From the NCBI RefSeq assembly GCF_024346755.1, contig NZ_AP024861.1:1922001-1986000 (forward strand): a stretch of DNA of 64,000 bases, in the 5' to 3' direction. This document shows positions 52,866 to 61,519 of the stretch, piece after piece (the stretch's first letter is position 1; the number at the start of each line of letters is the position of its first letter). This stretch comes from Vibrio aerogenes (GTDB lineage Bacteria > Pseudomonadota > Gammaproteobacteria > Enterobacterales > Vibrionaceae). The translations under genes were made by a program, and so were the position numbers. Below the pieces are notes generated by a model. That model did not search any database. It was not told where the DNA came from and saw only the letters and a list, made by a program, of their open reading frames with translations.

Positions 52866-54026
52866 ATGGGATCTGGCCGGTTTTTACTGCTGTTACTGAT
52901 TTCAGGAATGCTGACGGGGTGTTGGCATTCCTCTCCGGTACAGGAACAAATGTTCAACACTTACCTCCAGCACCTGAGTCGTGTCCTTGATGTCGCACAA
53001 CCTGCTCCTTTGTCGCTACAACCCGTGTATTTACCGGAAAAAAGAGAGTTTCTTCCCCGGTTTCCACCGTTAAATCTGGGGCTACTTGAGAGTTATCAAC
53101 TTCGGAACTGCGGCTTGTTTCAGTTAATTTCTGAGCGGAATTCAATTTTAGGAAAGGTACAGGATCAATTTCACCGGTTTGAGTATGAGATAAGATTAAT
53201 ACAACAAATCGAGATATGCCTGAAAGATAAAACCCTGAAACCCCAGACGAAACAAAAATTGAAACAAATCCGGCAAATGAAACAAAAGCGACTGCCCTAC
53301 CACTGGTTGAGCTTATTATATGCCAGCAGTGCAATGCGCCAGCAACTGGGTGGACATGAATGGTATCAGCCCGATGTGCCGGCATCCGTCATCAAGCCAG
53401 CCCTGCATATGCTGAACCAGGTTCATGGCTATGTTCTTTTAAATCAAAATGTTCTTTTAAATCAAAACGTTCTTTCGAATCAAAACGTTCTTTCAAATCA
53501 AAACGTCCCTTCAAATCAAGAGCATCGTTCAAGTCAGCAGAATGGTTCAAATCAAGCCATTCACTCTGATAATCAACCAGACCTGATAGCACTGAGGGAT
53601 TTAAAGCGACATCCCGGACAAATGTTACTGACCCGCATTCAGGAACCACTGGAAAAACAAAAGATACTTGGACATCTGTTTTTCTCGATGAATAACGCCG
53701 CATTGCGGCTGAATCAAATCACTGATTTTTTAATCCTGAAATCAAATCAGATACAATGCGGGAAAAACCGGGACAATACCAAAGCCCGATATCTGAAAAA
53801 TGTATTTCAACAATTTTATATTGGTGAAATACAGCCATATCTGGCAAACACAGATGCGACATATTTATCGGTTCAACCGTTGCTGGGTTTCCTTCAGCCA
53901 GTCGTTCCTGATCAACAATATCTCTACCCGATAGACGAAATACATCTTAAATTTCGTGATGCAATTTTAAAGCATACCCGCTACTGGCAAACATTTTCAG
54001 CGAGATGCCATATCTCTCTCCGGTAA
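52866..54026 (+). CDS. DUF3080 family lipoprotein
   Basis: A 386-aa lipoprotein with signal peptide and lipobox (ISGMLTGC, Cys at about 19). The mature part is helical (FNTYLQHLSRVLDVAQ, LPEKREFLPRFPPLNLGLLE), matching DUF3080 as I remember it. Residues 190-220 are an unusual insertion of six-residue repeats (LLNQNV, LSNQNV, PSNQEH) encoded by 18-base tandem repeats. Function unknown. A ribosome site CCGGAGG precedes the ATG; probably co-transcribed with norM. Confidence 0.8.
   Translation: MGSGRFLLLLLISGMLTGCWHSSPVQEQMFNTYLQHLSRVLDVAQPAPLSLQPVYLPEKREFLPRFPPLNLGLLESYQLRNCGLFQLISERNSILGKVQDQFHRFEYEIRLIQQIEICLKDKTLKPQTKQKLKQIRQMKQKRLPYHWLSLLYASSAMRQQLGGHEWYQPDVPASVIKPALHMLNQVHGYVLLNQNVLLNQNVLSNQNVLSNQNVPSNQEHRSSQQNGSNQAIHSDNQPDLIALRDLKRHPGQMLLTRIQEPLEKQKILGHLFFSMNNAALRLNQITDFLILKSNQIQCGKNRDNTKARYLKNVFQQFYIGEIQPYLANTDATYLSVQPLLGFLQPVVPDQQYLYPIDEIHLKFRDAILKHTRYWQTFSARCHISLR
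53433..53522 (+). repeat. Five 18-bp tandem repeats inside the DUF3080 gene
   Basis: Units start at 53433, 53451, 53469, 53487 and 53505 with the form GTTCTTTYRAATCAAAAC; the last is degenerate and a sixth partial unit follows. Each adds six residues (NQNVLL-type), so gain or loss keeps the frame. Confidence 0.85.
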
Positions 54027-54031
54027 ACCGG

Positions 54032-54880
54032 TTAATGGATCCGCTCACGCAGCAACCGTGGAAACCGGGGTTTCCCTTTATCGGTCAGCCGATCATAACG
54101 ATACGTTATCCAGCTACCAATCGCGGGGGGCACAGCTCTTTGTCGATCACTCAGTCCACTGCCGATATAGAACCGGATCCCCTGACGGTTTTGCACATAC
54201 AACGCGCCGATTTGGTGCCGGTATTTTCCCTGTCCTTTTTTATAACCTACAACCTGAGCTTCATCATCAATATATGGTTTGAGCTTTAACAGGTCATGGC
54301 TGCGTCCTGAATGATAAATTGACTGCCAGTTTTTCAGCATCACACCCTCCCCTGATTTTCTGATAATCTGTGCCATGAAATGGTCCAGATGCTTTTGTGA
54401 CAGCACCGGATACTGTTCAATCAGTCTCAGGTGAGGATTTTGTTTCTGGCCGGAAATCCAGTTCCGGATGGTTTCGTAACGGGATTGATACCCGCCCGTA
54501 CCAAATGGAATATCAAACAGGACAAACGATATGTTTTTCCATGACTTTTCGGCAGGTTCATGATCTAAAACGGTTTGTTGAACCAGATGGAAATTTCCCC
54601 GGCCAGCCCATAATTCACCTTCAACCGGGAAAGGGGGTAACAGCCGATAAAACCAGTCCGGCGCATAGATTTTCTGCCCGGTTCTGGATTTCAGCACCTG
54701 CCCATCCCAAATGCCCCGGATACCGTCAAGCTTTTCACTCATCCGGTAAGCGGCAAAAGGGAAAGATGTATCTTTCTGATAAGACTCAGCCAGCATCACC
54801 GTTTCTGAATCCTGAAACGGCATCGCATAAACCGGATGTGTGAGTGTCAGCACGGACAGATATAATAATTTCATCTTCAT
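54032..54880 (-). CDS. ligE: Periplasmic-type ATP-dependent DNA ligase (LigE)
   Basis: A 282-aa minimal DNA ligase. The adenylated lysine is K50 in SEKLDGIRG; further nucleotidyltransferase motifs are VEGELW, FVLFDIPFG, GEGVMLKN and LLKLKPY. The C-terminal OB domain follows (RHQIGALYVQNRQGI). An N-terminal signal peptide (MKMKLLYLSVLTLTHPVYA) marks it as the exported Lig E type seen in Vibrio and Neisseria, thought to work on extracellular or incoming DNA. Convergent to the DUF3080 gene. Confidence 0.9.
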   Translation of the reverse strand: MKMKLLYLSVLTLTHPVYAMPFQDSETVMLAESYQKDTSFPFAAYRMSEKLDGIRGIWDGQVLKSRTGQKIYAPDWFYRLLPPFPVEGELWAGRGNFHLVQQTVLDHEPAEKSWKNISFVLFDIPFGTGGYQSRYETIRNWISGQKQNPHLRLIEQYPVLSQKHLDHFMAQIIRKSGEGVMLKNWQSIYHSGRSHDLLKLKPYIDDEAQVVGYKKGQGKYRHQIGALYVQNRQGIRFYIGSGLSDRQRAVPPAIGSWITYRYDRLTDKGKPRFPRLLRERIH

Positions 54881-55246
54881 GTCTGCGACCTTTTGTTACC
54901 ATTATGTAAGATCTCCGGGAGGGGAGCTCCCGGTAGTTATCATGTGATAGTCATCATGATGAAAAGAAGCCGCAATGTGGACTGGTTCAGAAGATTGATA
55001 CGGGCTGTAAGTCAGTCATTCACTCAGGTTCAACACCGGGAAAACAAAAAAATGAGATGTGCCACGAAAAGCCTGTAGATGATTGCTGTATTTACCACAT
55101 CAGAAATAGCCACCACATCATACCATTCTAGGGTCTGTAGACCTTTTAGATTGAACAAAATTCGTACTCAAAAGATCAACAGATCTTAAGTAATTGATCT
55201 GTTTATTTTCCAGATTAGTATCAGAAATCAACAGGCAGGAGCAGAT
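54881..55246. other. Intergenic region between ligE and the TonB2 operon
   Basis: No gene supported. Two weak hairpins: GGTCT/AGACC (55134-55145) and CAGATC/GATCTG (55180-55201), the second followed on the minus strand by TTGATCTTTTG. Either may terminate the TonB2 operon. The ligE promoter should lie near 54900. Confidence 0.4.
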
Positions 55247-56539
55247 TCAAATGTTCCGGCTTTGTTGGTAGTCGTCATTTTGTTGACCACCGTTATTTCG
55301 TTGATGGTTGTCACTTGATTGATGACTGTTATTTTGTTGATAACTGCTGTTTTGTTGATGATAGTCATAAAGCCGGGTTAAGTATTTTATCCAGCGTTTT
55401 GCTTCTTCAGACGGCCGGAGTGTGTCTGCTTTCCGGGCCTGACTCAGTGCAGGCTCAAGCCGGTTTAATTTATATAAAACCTGCGCTCTGAGCAGAGCAA
55501 CGCTTGCTTTGCTTTTATCTTGCGATTTACTGTGAAATTGTGAAAAAGAATCCAGTGATTTCAGTGCCTGTTGATATTTCCCCTGACGGAACTGAATCTG
55601 AGCAATCCGCCAGTGATACGCTGGCCGTTTTTTTGCCGCCTTTTGCCACGCCCCCAAAGCTTTATCCCATTCCTTTGCCAGCTGCCAGTAGCCAGCAATT
55701 TGCGCCAGATGCTCAGGCGTATCAGAATGCTGATATAAACGCGCCATCACTCTTGCTGCCCGTTCCGGGATGCCACACTGTCCGTAAAGTTGTGCTAACA
55801 GCTTCTGATTTGATTTGGACAGAGCAATGCCCTGCAATTGAGCCAGTTCCAGCGTCGAAAGCGCCGATTTGTAGCGCTCCCGCTTTAATTCAAGCCCGGT
55901 GAGCTGTAACCACCAGTCTTTTTTTTGCGGCTCAAGCGCCAGCAAACGTTTGACTGTTCTCACAGCTGCCTGGTATTTTTTTAACTGCACCTGAGCACCA
56001 AGCTGAACAGACAAAGGTGCAACAGTATCAGGCAATTTGAAAGTGTCATACTGCCTGATGGATGCCAGAACATCTTGCCAGTGCTCCAGCTGATAATGGA
56101 GCTGGGCAATCGTCAGCCATAATTCAGGGAGTTTGGTTCCCTGTGGTGCTGACTGAACCAGCGCCTGATAATAGGGTAAGGCTTCATGGTAACGGCTTTC
56201 ACGAACGAATAAATCAGCCAGCATACGTTTGAGCGACCACATTTCATGCGGCTCAAATGCATTGAGAGTGACGGCGTCACTTAAATATTGTATTGCTGAA
56301 GCGGGCTGATCACTCTCCCAGTAATATACCCCGAGTAAGCGGGACACATAAGCTTTGTCATAGGTTTTGGATACCTTGAGCGCCCGTAATGTCTGAATAG
56401 CTTTGCTGAGTTGATCATTCTCAGCCTGCTTTTGTGCAAGCATGACTTTTCCGGTGGCATACGGGCTAAGCGTCGCAGCTTGTACAGGAACAACACAGCA
56501 GACACCTAATAATAAGCAGATAATCAATCTCAACTTCAT
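55247..56539 (-). CDS. TPR protein of the TonB2 operon
   Basis: A 430-aa periplasmic protein: signal peptide (MKLRLIICLLLGVCCVVPVQ, cleaved after VQA), then tetratricopeptide-type helices from 25 to about 390 (YVSRLLGVYYWESDQPASAI, LPYYQALVQSAPQGTKLPEL). The counterpart in V. cholerae lies in the same place. It ends the DUF3450-ttpC-exbB2-exbD2-tonB2 operon; its start overlaps tonB2 by 4 bp. The last 45 residues are a Gln/Asn/Ser-rich tail (HQQNSSYQQNNSHQSSDNHQ) encoded by repeats of the TTGTTGAT type, unlike the rest of the protein. Confidence 0.85.
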   Translation of the reverse strand: MKLRLIICLLLGVCCVVPVQAATLSPYATGKVMLAQKQAENDQLSKAIQTLRALKVSKTYDKAYVSRLLGVYYWESDQPASAIQYLSDAVTLNAFEPHEMWSLKRMLADLFVRESRYHEALPYYQALVQSAPQGTKLPELWLTIAQLHYQLEHWQDVLASIRQYDTFKLPDTVAPLSVQLGAQVQLKKYQAAVRTVKRLLALEPQKKDWWLQLTGLELKRERYKSALSTLELAQLQGIALSKSNQKLLAQLYGQCGIPERAARVMARLYQHSDTPEHLAQIAGYWQLAKEWDKALGAWQKAAKKRPAYHWRIAQIQFRQGKYQQALKSLDSFSQFHSKSQDKSKASVALLRAQVLYKLNRLEPALSQARKADTLRPSEEAKRWIKYLTRLYDYHQQNSSYQQNNSHQSSDNHQRNNGGQQNDDYQQSRNI

Positions 56540-57174
56540 TTGTTTATCTCATAGTTGATGGTTTGCGTCATTTCCTTTTGCATCACTGCCTTGCCGTCAA
56601 CAATTTTTGCCTTGAACTTCCAGCGGCTGATAGCTCTTCTGGCAGAGCGATCAAAGATACGTTTCGGCTGGCTACTGATCACTGTGATATTGCGGGCTTT
56701 TCCTGTCTCATCAATATCAAACTGTAACGTCACACTCCCTTCGATATTTCGTCTTTCGGCCCGTGCCGGGTACCGGGGCTTGGGTTTATACAGCGGAATC
56801 GCCTCTCTGGAAACCGTGCTCCCTGTACCGGATGAAAGTTTCAGCCCGTTGATTCGGATCCCGTGAATACTGGTATCTATCCCGGAAACCGGCATATCAA
56901 GCGCTGCTGACATCTGATGAGCAACCGGCTGTGGTGATTGCGGTGTCACTGTGTGTGCCATTTGAGGCTTTTGTGGTACTTCAGGCTTCGGGGGAACGAC
57001 CCGCTGTCTTCTCTGAATCGTCTCTTGCTGTTCAGTCATGAACATATCGAAGCGCAAAGCAGGCGGCTGCTCAGACGCCCTCTGAACCCCATTGTCCACC
57101 ATCCATGCCATAAAGCTGAACAGACTCAAAGAGGCAAATAACGCCAGCGGGATTGCAGTCAGCCAGCGTAACAT
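56536..57174 (-). CDS. tonB2: Energy transducer TonB2
   Basis: A 212-aa TonB: one N-terminal membrane anchor (WLTAIPLALFASLSLFSFMA, 4-23), a Pro-rich periplasmic linker (about 60-100, PPKPEVPQKP) and the C-terminal TonB domain (RYPARAERRNIEGSVTLQFD, then AISRWKFKAKIVDG). It carries proton-motive energy from ExbB2-ExbD2 to outer-membrane receptors for siderophores and similar ligands. The start shares a base with the exbD2 stop (TAATG). Confidence 0.95.
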   Translation of the reverse strand: MLRWLTAIPLALFASLSLFSFMAWMVDNGVQRASEQPPALRFDMFMTEQQETIQRRQRVVPPKPEVPQKPQMAHTVTPQSPQPVAHQMSAALDMPVSGIDTSIHGIRINGLKLSSGTGSTVSREAIPLYKPKPRYPARAERRNIEGSVTLQFDIDETGKARNITVISSQPKRIFDRSARRAISRWKFKAKIVDGKAVMQKEMTQTINYEINK

Positions 57175-57578
57175 CAGGATTTCTCCGCCGCTAAAGCGAT
57201 ACGTTTCACGCCCGCACTTTTTGCGGCATCCATCACCTGGACGACGGTTCCGTTATATGCATGACGGTCAGCCTGAATCACCAAAGACGCATCAGGCTTG
57301 TCCAGCAGCATTTTCTCCAGTGTGGCTCTGACACTTCCGATATCGACGACTCTTTTATCGATATACACATCGTTCGCTGCGGTAATAGCGATAAAAATCC
57401 CCGCATTTTTCTGAGCCACCGCATGAGAAGCCTGGGGACGATCGACTTCTACACCGGATTCACGCACAAACGAACTGGTGACGATAAAGAAAATCAACAT
57501 AATAAATACGATGTCCAGCATTGAAGTCAGATCGATCTGCGCTTCATCCTGCTTTTCCGGACGTCTGCCTAGCCTCAC
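57174..57578 (-). CDS. exbD2: ExbD2, proton channel subunit of the TonB2 system
   Basis: A 134-aa protein. I choose GTG 57578 (protein start MRLGRRPEKQ), preceded by GAGGAGCAGG and overlapping the exbB2 stop as GTGA; the frame open from 57626 lies inside exbB2. One membrane helix (MLDIVFIMLIFFIVTSSFVR) carries the conserved Asp of ExbD/TolR, followed by a periplasmic domain. Confidence 0.9.
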   Translation of the reverse strand: MRLGRRPEKQDEAQIDLTSMLDIVFIMLIFFIVTSSFVRESGVEVDRPQASHAVAQKNAGIFIAITAANDVYIDKRVVDIGSVRATLEKMLLDKPDASLVIQADRHAYNGTVVQVMDAAKSAGVKRIALAAEKS

Positions 57579-58114
57579 ACCCTGCTCCTCAATGATTTTT
57601 CCAGTTTTAGTTCTAACTTGCGGCATTTTTTCAGCAACCGGGAATGGATGAACATTCCAGCCAGTGCTGCCACCATGCCTGCCATTGTCGGCAGGGTTGC
57701 CAGTGAAATGCCTGAAGCCATCAGTTTCGGATTACTGCTTCCCTGCGTTGCCATGACATCAAACACAGAGATCATTCCGGTGACTGTCCCGAGTAAACCA
57801 AGCATCGGACAGATGGTTACAATCACTTTGATTAACCCGAGATGGTGATATAACGCCGCATGAGCTTCTCCCAGCCAGCCATCGCGAACCGCATGTGCAT
57901 ACCATGAGGTATGTTCCCGCCGCGAAAGCCAGGCTGCTGTCCACGCCTGATACTGCTTCGGGAAGTAAATAAAAATATAGATTAGCCGCTCAATGACAAG
58001 CACAAAGCTCATACAGACAAAACACCCAAGCCACCATAAGACAGGCCCGCCCTGAGCCATAAAGCGACTCAGGGGCAAAAATGCATGTTGAATGAACGTC
58101 ATCATCGCATCCAT
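57575..58114 (-). CDS. exbB2: ExbB2, proton channel subunit of the TonB2 system
   Basis: A 179-aa three-helix ExbB/TolQ protein. ATG 58114 (MDAMMTFIQ) is one base after the ttpC stop; the frame from 58195 lies within ttpC. ICPMLGLLGTVTGMISVFDV is the conserved helix with the ion-path Thr, and ISLATLPTMAGMVAALAGMF is the last helix. Confidence 0.9.
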   Translation of the reverse strand: MDAMMTFIQHAFLPLSRFMAQGGPVLWWLGCFVCMSFVLVIERLIYIFIYFPKQYQAWTAAWLSRREHTSWYAHAVRDGWLGEAHAALYHHLGLIKVIVTICPMLGLLGTVTGMISVFDVMATQGSSNPKLMASGISLATLPTMAGMVAALAGMFIHSRLLKKCRKLELKLEKSLRSRV

Positions 58115-58115
58115 A

Positions 58116-59474
58116 TCAAATCGCCTGTGGTTCGGCCGGAAGATCCGCGTCTTTTTCTGCCTGTCCGGCAACGATACCGATCCCCTGCTTTTCAAGAATC
58201 ATCCGGATACTTTCCGCCTGCGAAGATAAAATGTTATGTGCCAGTAACATCGGCATGGCTGAAATCAGACCGAGAACAGTGGTCACCAGCGCCATCGAAA
58301 TTCCTCCTGCCATGACTTTCGGGTCACCATTGCCAAACTGGGTGATAACCTGAAACGTCTCGATCATTCCGGTCACCGTTCCGAGTAACCCAAGCATTGG
58401 AGCAAGAGCTGCCAGGAGCTTCAGCATGGACAGGCCTCTTTCAAGGTGAACCTGCTCATCCATCACAGCTTCGAGCAGACGTAGTTCCAGAGCCTCCACA
58501 CTTTGGTGTTTTTCCTGATCATAAACACTTAAAATTCGTCCAAGCGGATTATTTCCCGGTGCTTCCGGGTGCTTTAACTGCGCATTAATTTTTTGACGGA
58601 TAAACAACAAAGTGGCACCACGAATCAGTGCGATCAGTAATCCGATCGCCAAAATCGTCAAAATGATATATCCAACAACACCGCCCGATTTCACCCGGTC
58701 CATCAAATCCGGGACATTCGCCAGTTGAGCCAGTAAAGTGCCCTGAGATGGATCAACACGAAGTATTTGAGTCTGACCGGTCAGCAAACCGGAGATCTGA
58801 TCCAGGACCGGGCCATCTTCCGGCTGCTTCAGATAAGACATAACCACCTGCTTTTCAGGCTCCCAGGCGACGTATCCTTTCTGAGTGACCAAGCCAAAAG
58901 TACCCAGTCTTGCCGTTGTCACCTGATGCCTTTCGCCGGAGTGATCAATATACGGAATTTGAAAGCGCGTGATTTCTTCCGATGCTTTGATCTGTTCTGA
59001 AAAGCTCTGCCATAATGCTTTAAGCTGAGACAGTGAAGGCAGCGCTTGTGCGTTGACAATCTCATCCACTGCGCCAGAATACCGGTGCCGATCGGCCTGA
59101 GTGATTGACCGGGATAAATAGGACTGCAGATTCTTTGCATTCAGTCTGACAACACCAAAAACTTCACCCAGTGAACCGGTTTCCAGCCTTAGCTTATCTT
59201 CCAGTTGTGCCAGCCGGGTCTCATTGTTACTAAACTGAGCAGATAATAAATCGACCTGCTGCTGTAATTTTTTCTTTTCCAGTGCCAGACGATTTTTGGT
59301 TGCCTGTAATGTTTTTTCTGTCTGCTTAAAACCTGCTTCCCGCTGCTGGTTGTGCTTACTTTCCTGCTTTTGCTGCTGAACGGCTTTGCTGACCAGTGAA
59401 TCGGCAGCATAACTACAGGCTGACACGCTGCAGAGAAACAGCGTTACACCACGGATAAAACTACGATAGTTCAT
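58116..59474 (-). CDS. ttpC: TtpC, accessory ExbB-like protein of the TonB2 system
   Basis: A 452-aa protein: signal peptide (LFLCSVSACSYA), periplasmic coiled coil (about 30-110, KQTEKTLQATKNRLALEKKK), a globular part, then a membrane region homologous to ExbB/MotA (GYIILTILAIGLLIALIRGA, then APMLGLLGTVTGMIETFQVI). In Vibrio TtpC is needed for TonB2-dependent iron uptake. It starts one base before the DUF3450 stop region and overlaps none. Confidence 0.9.
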   Translation of the reverse strand: MNYRSFIRGVTLFLCSVSACSYAADSLVSKAVQQQKQESKHNQQREAGFKQTEKTLQATKNRLALEKKKLQQQVDLLSAQFSNNETRLAQLEDKLRLETGSLGEVFGVVRLNAKNLQSYLSRSITQADRHRYSGAVDEIVNAQALPSLSQLKALWQSFSEQIKASEEITRFQIPYIDHSGERHQVTTARLGTFGLVTQKGYVAWEPEKQVVMSYLKQPEDGPVLDQISGLLTGQTQILRVDPSQGTLLAQLANVPDLMDRVKSGGVVGYIILTILAIGLLIALIRGATLLFIRQKINAQLKHPEAPGNNPLGRILSVYDQEKHQSVEALELRLLEAVMDEQVHLERGLSMLKLLAALAPMLGLLGTVTGMIETFQVITQFGNGDPKVMAGGISMALVTTVLGLISAMPMLLAHNILSSQAESIRMILEKQGIGIVAGQAEKDADLPAEPQAI

Positions 59475-59475
59475 C

Positions 59476-60264
59476 TTATTGAACCTCCGGAGTCACAAGT
59501 GAAACAGGAATAGTTAACAGCCCCGGCGCTGTCTGTTGATTCGCCAGACTATACGCCTGATTAATTTCAGTCAGATAAGACAAATCACCTGCCAGCCACT
59601 GGCCTGACTGCACGTCCCATGACCAGAAACGTTGATGATCCGGACTTCTGGCAATCAGAGAAATCCGGCCGATGTATAAAATGTCAGCTTCTACAGATTG
59701 TTGTCCGGGCAAAGAAATTTCATCCTGATACGTTGACATCTTATTGCCGTAGTCAAGCTCAATCTGATAGGCGTCCAGAATCCGGCGGTATTTTTCCGCT
59801 TCGCTGACATCCGCTCTCTTCATTAATTGTGTCAGATCTGCGACACGCATCTGACGCTGGTTTAATTTCAGCGGTTTATCCAGCGAAATGATGGCTTTCA
59901 GCCCGTCAATCATCTGGTACATTAACGGAACAATCCCCTGTCGGGTTTGTTTGATACCAGAGATTTGATCATTGAGATTTTGGGCTTCCTGATTCTGGTC
60001 CTGAACCAGCGCTGTTAAATGATCACGGTAAACTTTTAGATTTCTGATCTCTTCATTCAGTTGATCAATATCGGTTTTTAAAGCCATGGAGGCCGATGAA
60101 CTTTGATCGATGATCTTCTGACTTTTTGCTGAGGTTTGGTTCGTTTGAAGCTGAACCGAGTTTGCCTTGTCTAACTGGTTGGCCGCCGATGCTGGAAACA
60201 CGCTCAGGGCAGCCAGACAGACCATACTGTACTTGAGACTCACTCTATATTTAAGACGATTCAT
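59476..60264 (-). CDS. DUF3450 protein, first gene of the TonB2 operon
   Basis: A 262-aa periplasmic protein: signal peptide (MVCLAALSVFPASAA), a long coiled coil (about 30-120, IDQLNEEIRNLKVYRDHLTA) and a C-terminal beta part (IGRISLIARSPDHQRFWSWD). DUF3450 proteins regularly precede TtpC-type ExbB genes and probably cooperate with them. The upstream region has a Fur-like palindrome. One base separates its stop from the ttpC start. Confidence 0.85.
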   Translation of the reverse strand: MNRLKYRVSLKYSMVCLAALSVFPASAANQLDKANSVQLQTNQTSAKSQKIIDQSSSASMALKTDIDQLNEEIRNLKVYRDHLTALVQDQNQEAQNLNDQISGIKQTRQGIVPLMYQMIDGLKAIISLDKPLKLNQRQMRVADLTQLMKRADVSEAEKYRRILDAYQIELDYGNKMSTYQDEISLPGQQSVEADILYIGRISLIARSPDHQRFWSWDVQSGQWLAGDLSYLTEINQAYSLANQQTAPGLLTIPVSLVTPEVQ

Positions 60265-60300
60265 ATTTGCTGGGGGGCTGATATAAAAGTTTGACCATCT

Positions 60301-60323
60301 TAATGAGAAAAGGTCTCATTATC
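60301..60323 (-). promoter_or_regulatory. Fur-like palindrome or short terminator
   Basis: On the minus strand GATAATGAGACCTTTTCTCATTA. The left half resembles the Fur box GATAATGATAATCATTATC, and the site lies 37-59 bp before the first gene of an operon known to be iron-regulated in Vibrio. The same arms (TAATGAGA/TCTCATTA) could form a weak terminator for the upstream dehydrogenase gene. Confidence 0.4.
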
Positions 60324-60333
60324 AATAAATATC

Positions 60334-61287
60334 TTAATGCAGCAGCCCACTTTTGAGTTTGACATCAAGTACCTGTTGCTTCATTGATTCAGCAATCAAC
60401 TGCAGCGTTTCCAATTCATCACCGGTAAAGGGATGGATCAAAATCGACTCTGCCCCATTTTTTCCAATCACGGTTGGCAGACTGAGTGCGACATCAGATA
60501 AATCATATTCACCCCGCAATAACGTCCCTACCGGCAGGATTGAACGTTCATTAATTGTGATAGCCTGAATAATTCTGAAAACACTGGCCGCAATACCATG
60601 GGTTGTATTTTGCTTGCGGTTAAAGATTTCATATCCGGCCTGTTTGACACTATGAAGTAAGTCATCGGCATCAATTTTAGGAAGCTGGTTAATATCACAA
60701 TAATAATCAGCAGGTTGTCCGGCGATACTGATTAAACTTTTCGGTGTAAAACAATGACTACCGTGTTCACCCAAGACATAACCGAAGATATTTTTCGGGT
60801 CAAGGTTGACCCGGTTCGCAATAATCGTCATCAGACGGGCTGTATCAATCACACACCCGGTACTAATGACTTTTGATGGGTCATATCCGGTATTCGCCAC
60901 AATGAAATGCGTGACAATGTCACAAGGATTGGAAACAACAATCAAAATCGCATCCGGAGCCACTTTCTCGAGATGTTTTGCTATTTCAACCCCGATTTGA
61001 CTGTTTTCTTCAGCTAAATCAAGACGATTCTGCCCGGCTTTAATCTGTGCCCCAGCGGTGATCACAACAATGGCAGAATCGGATAAGGCCTGATAATTAT
61101 CAGCAGGAACAATGCAGGTATTCTTTGAGAATGTGAGCGCAGCTGTATGTTGAAAATCATAAACTTCAGCTTCTGCTTTTGATAAAGTTCTGTCAAACAA
61201 GACCAGTTCGCTGGCACTTCCAAGTGTTAATATATAATTACAGACACCGACCCCAACAGCACCGGCACCAATTACACTGATTTTCAT
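60334..61287 (-). CDS. L-lactate dehydrogenase family protein
   Basis: A 317-aa NAD-dependent LDH/MDH-fold enzyme. N-terminal GAGAVGVGV (7-15) binds NAD; D-x-x-R active site and H in GEHGSHCF (about 178-185) are present, with NPCDIVTHF. At the specificity loop ITAGAQIKAGQNRLDL an Ile stands where lactate dehydrogenases have Gln and malate dehydrogenases Arg, so the substrate may be a different 2-oxoacid. Monocistronic, with a terminator-like region on each side. Confidence 0.8.
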   Translation of the reverse strand: MKISVIGAGAVGVGVCNYILTLGSASELVLFDRTLSKAEAEVYDFQHTAALTFSKNTCIVPADNYQALSDSAIVVITAGAQIKAGQNRLDLAEENSQIGVEIAKHLEKVAPDAILIVVSNPCDIVTHFIVANTGYDPSKVISTGCVIDTARLMTIIANRVNLDPKNIFGYVLGEHGSHCFTPKSLISIAGQPADYYCDINQLPKIDADDLLHSVKQAGYEIFNRKQNTTHGIAASVFRIIQAITINERSILPVGTLLRGEYDLSDVALSLPTVIGKNGAESILIHPFTGDELETLQLIAESMKQQVLDVKLKSGLLH

Positions 61288-61454
61288 AAGCTCATTCCGG
61301 AATTAATATTTGCAGTTAACTATTAATATAGGTGACAGCAATAAATATACCGAAAGGATTTTATAGCACTTTTAAACCAATCATTGCGATATTCTCAGGT
61401 TTAACGAGCCAAATTGCAGCATATTGCACCAAAACAATGCAAAAATTTTAATCT

Positions 61455-61485
61455 AAAAAAGGTCTGAATTGCTCAGACCTTTTTC
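61455..61485. terminator. Bidirectional terminator
   Basis: AAAAAGGTCTGA (61456-61467), loop, TCAGACCTTTTT (61473-61484): a perfect 12-bp hairpin with A/T flanks on both sides, behind the coiled-coil gene. Confidence 0.9.
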
Positions 61486-61519
61486 TCATAAGAGTGGGTA
61501 TTATCAGAATCTATTGGTC

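Noticed and set aside
57579..57626. exbD2 start at ATG 57626.
   Set aside because: It lies within exbB2; GTG 57578 has a strong ribosome site and gives the usual ExbD N-terminus.
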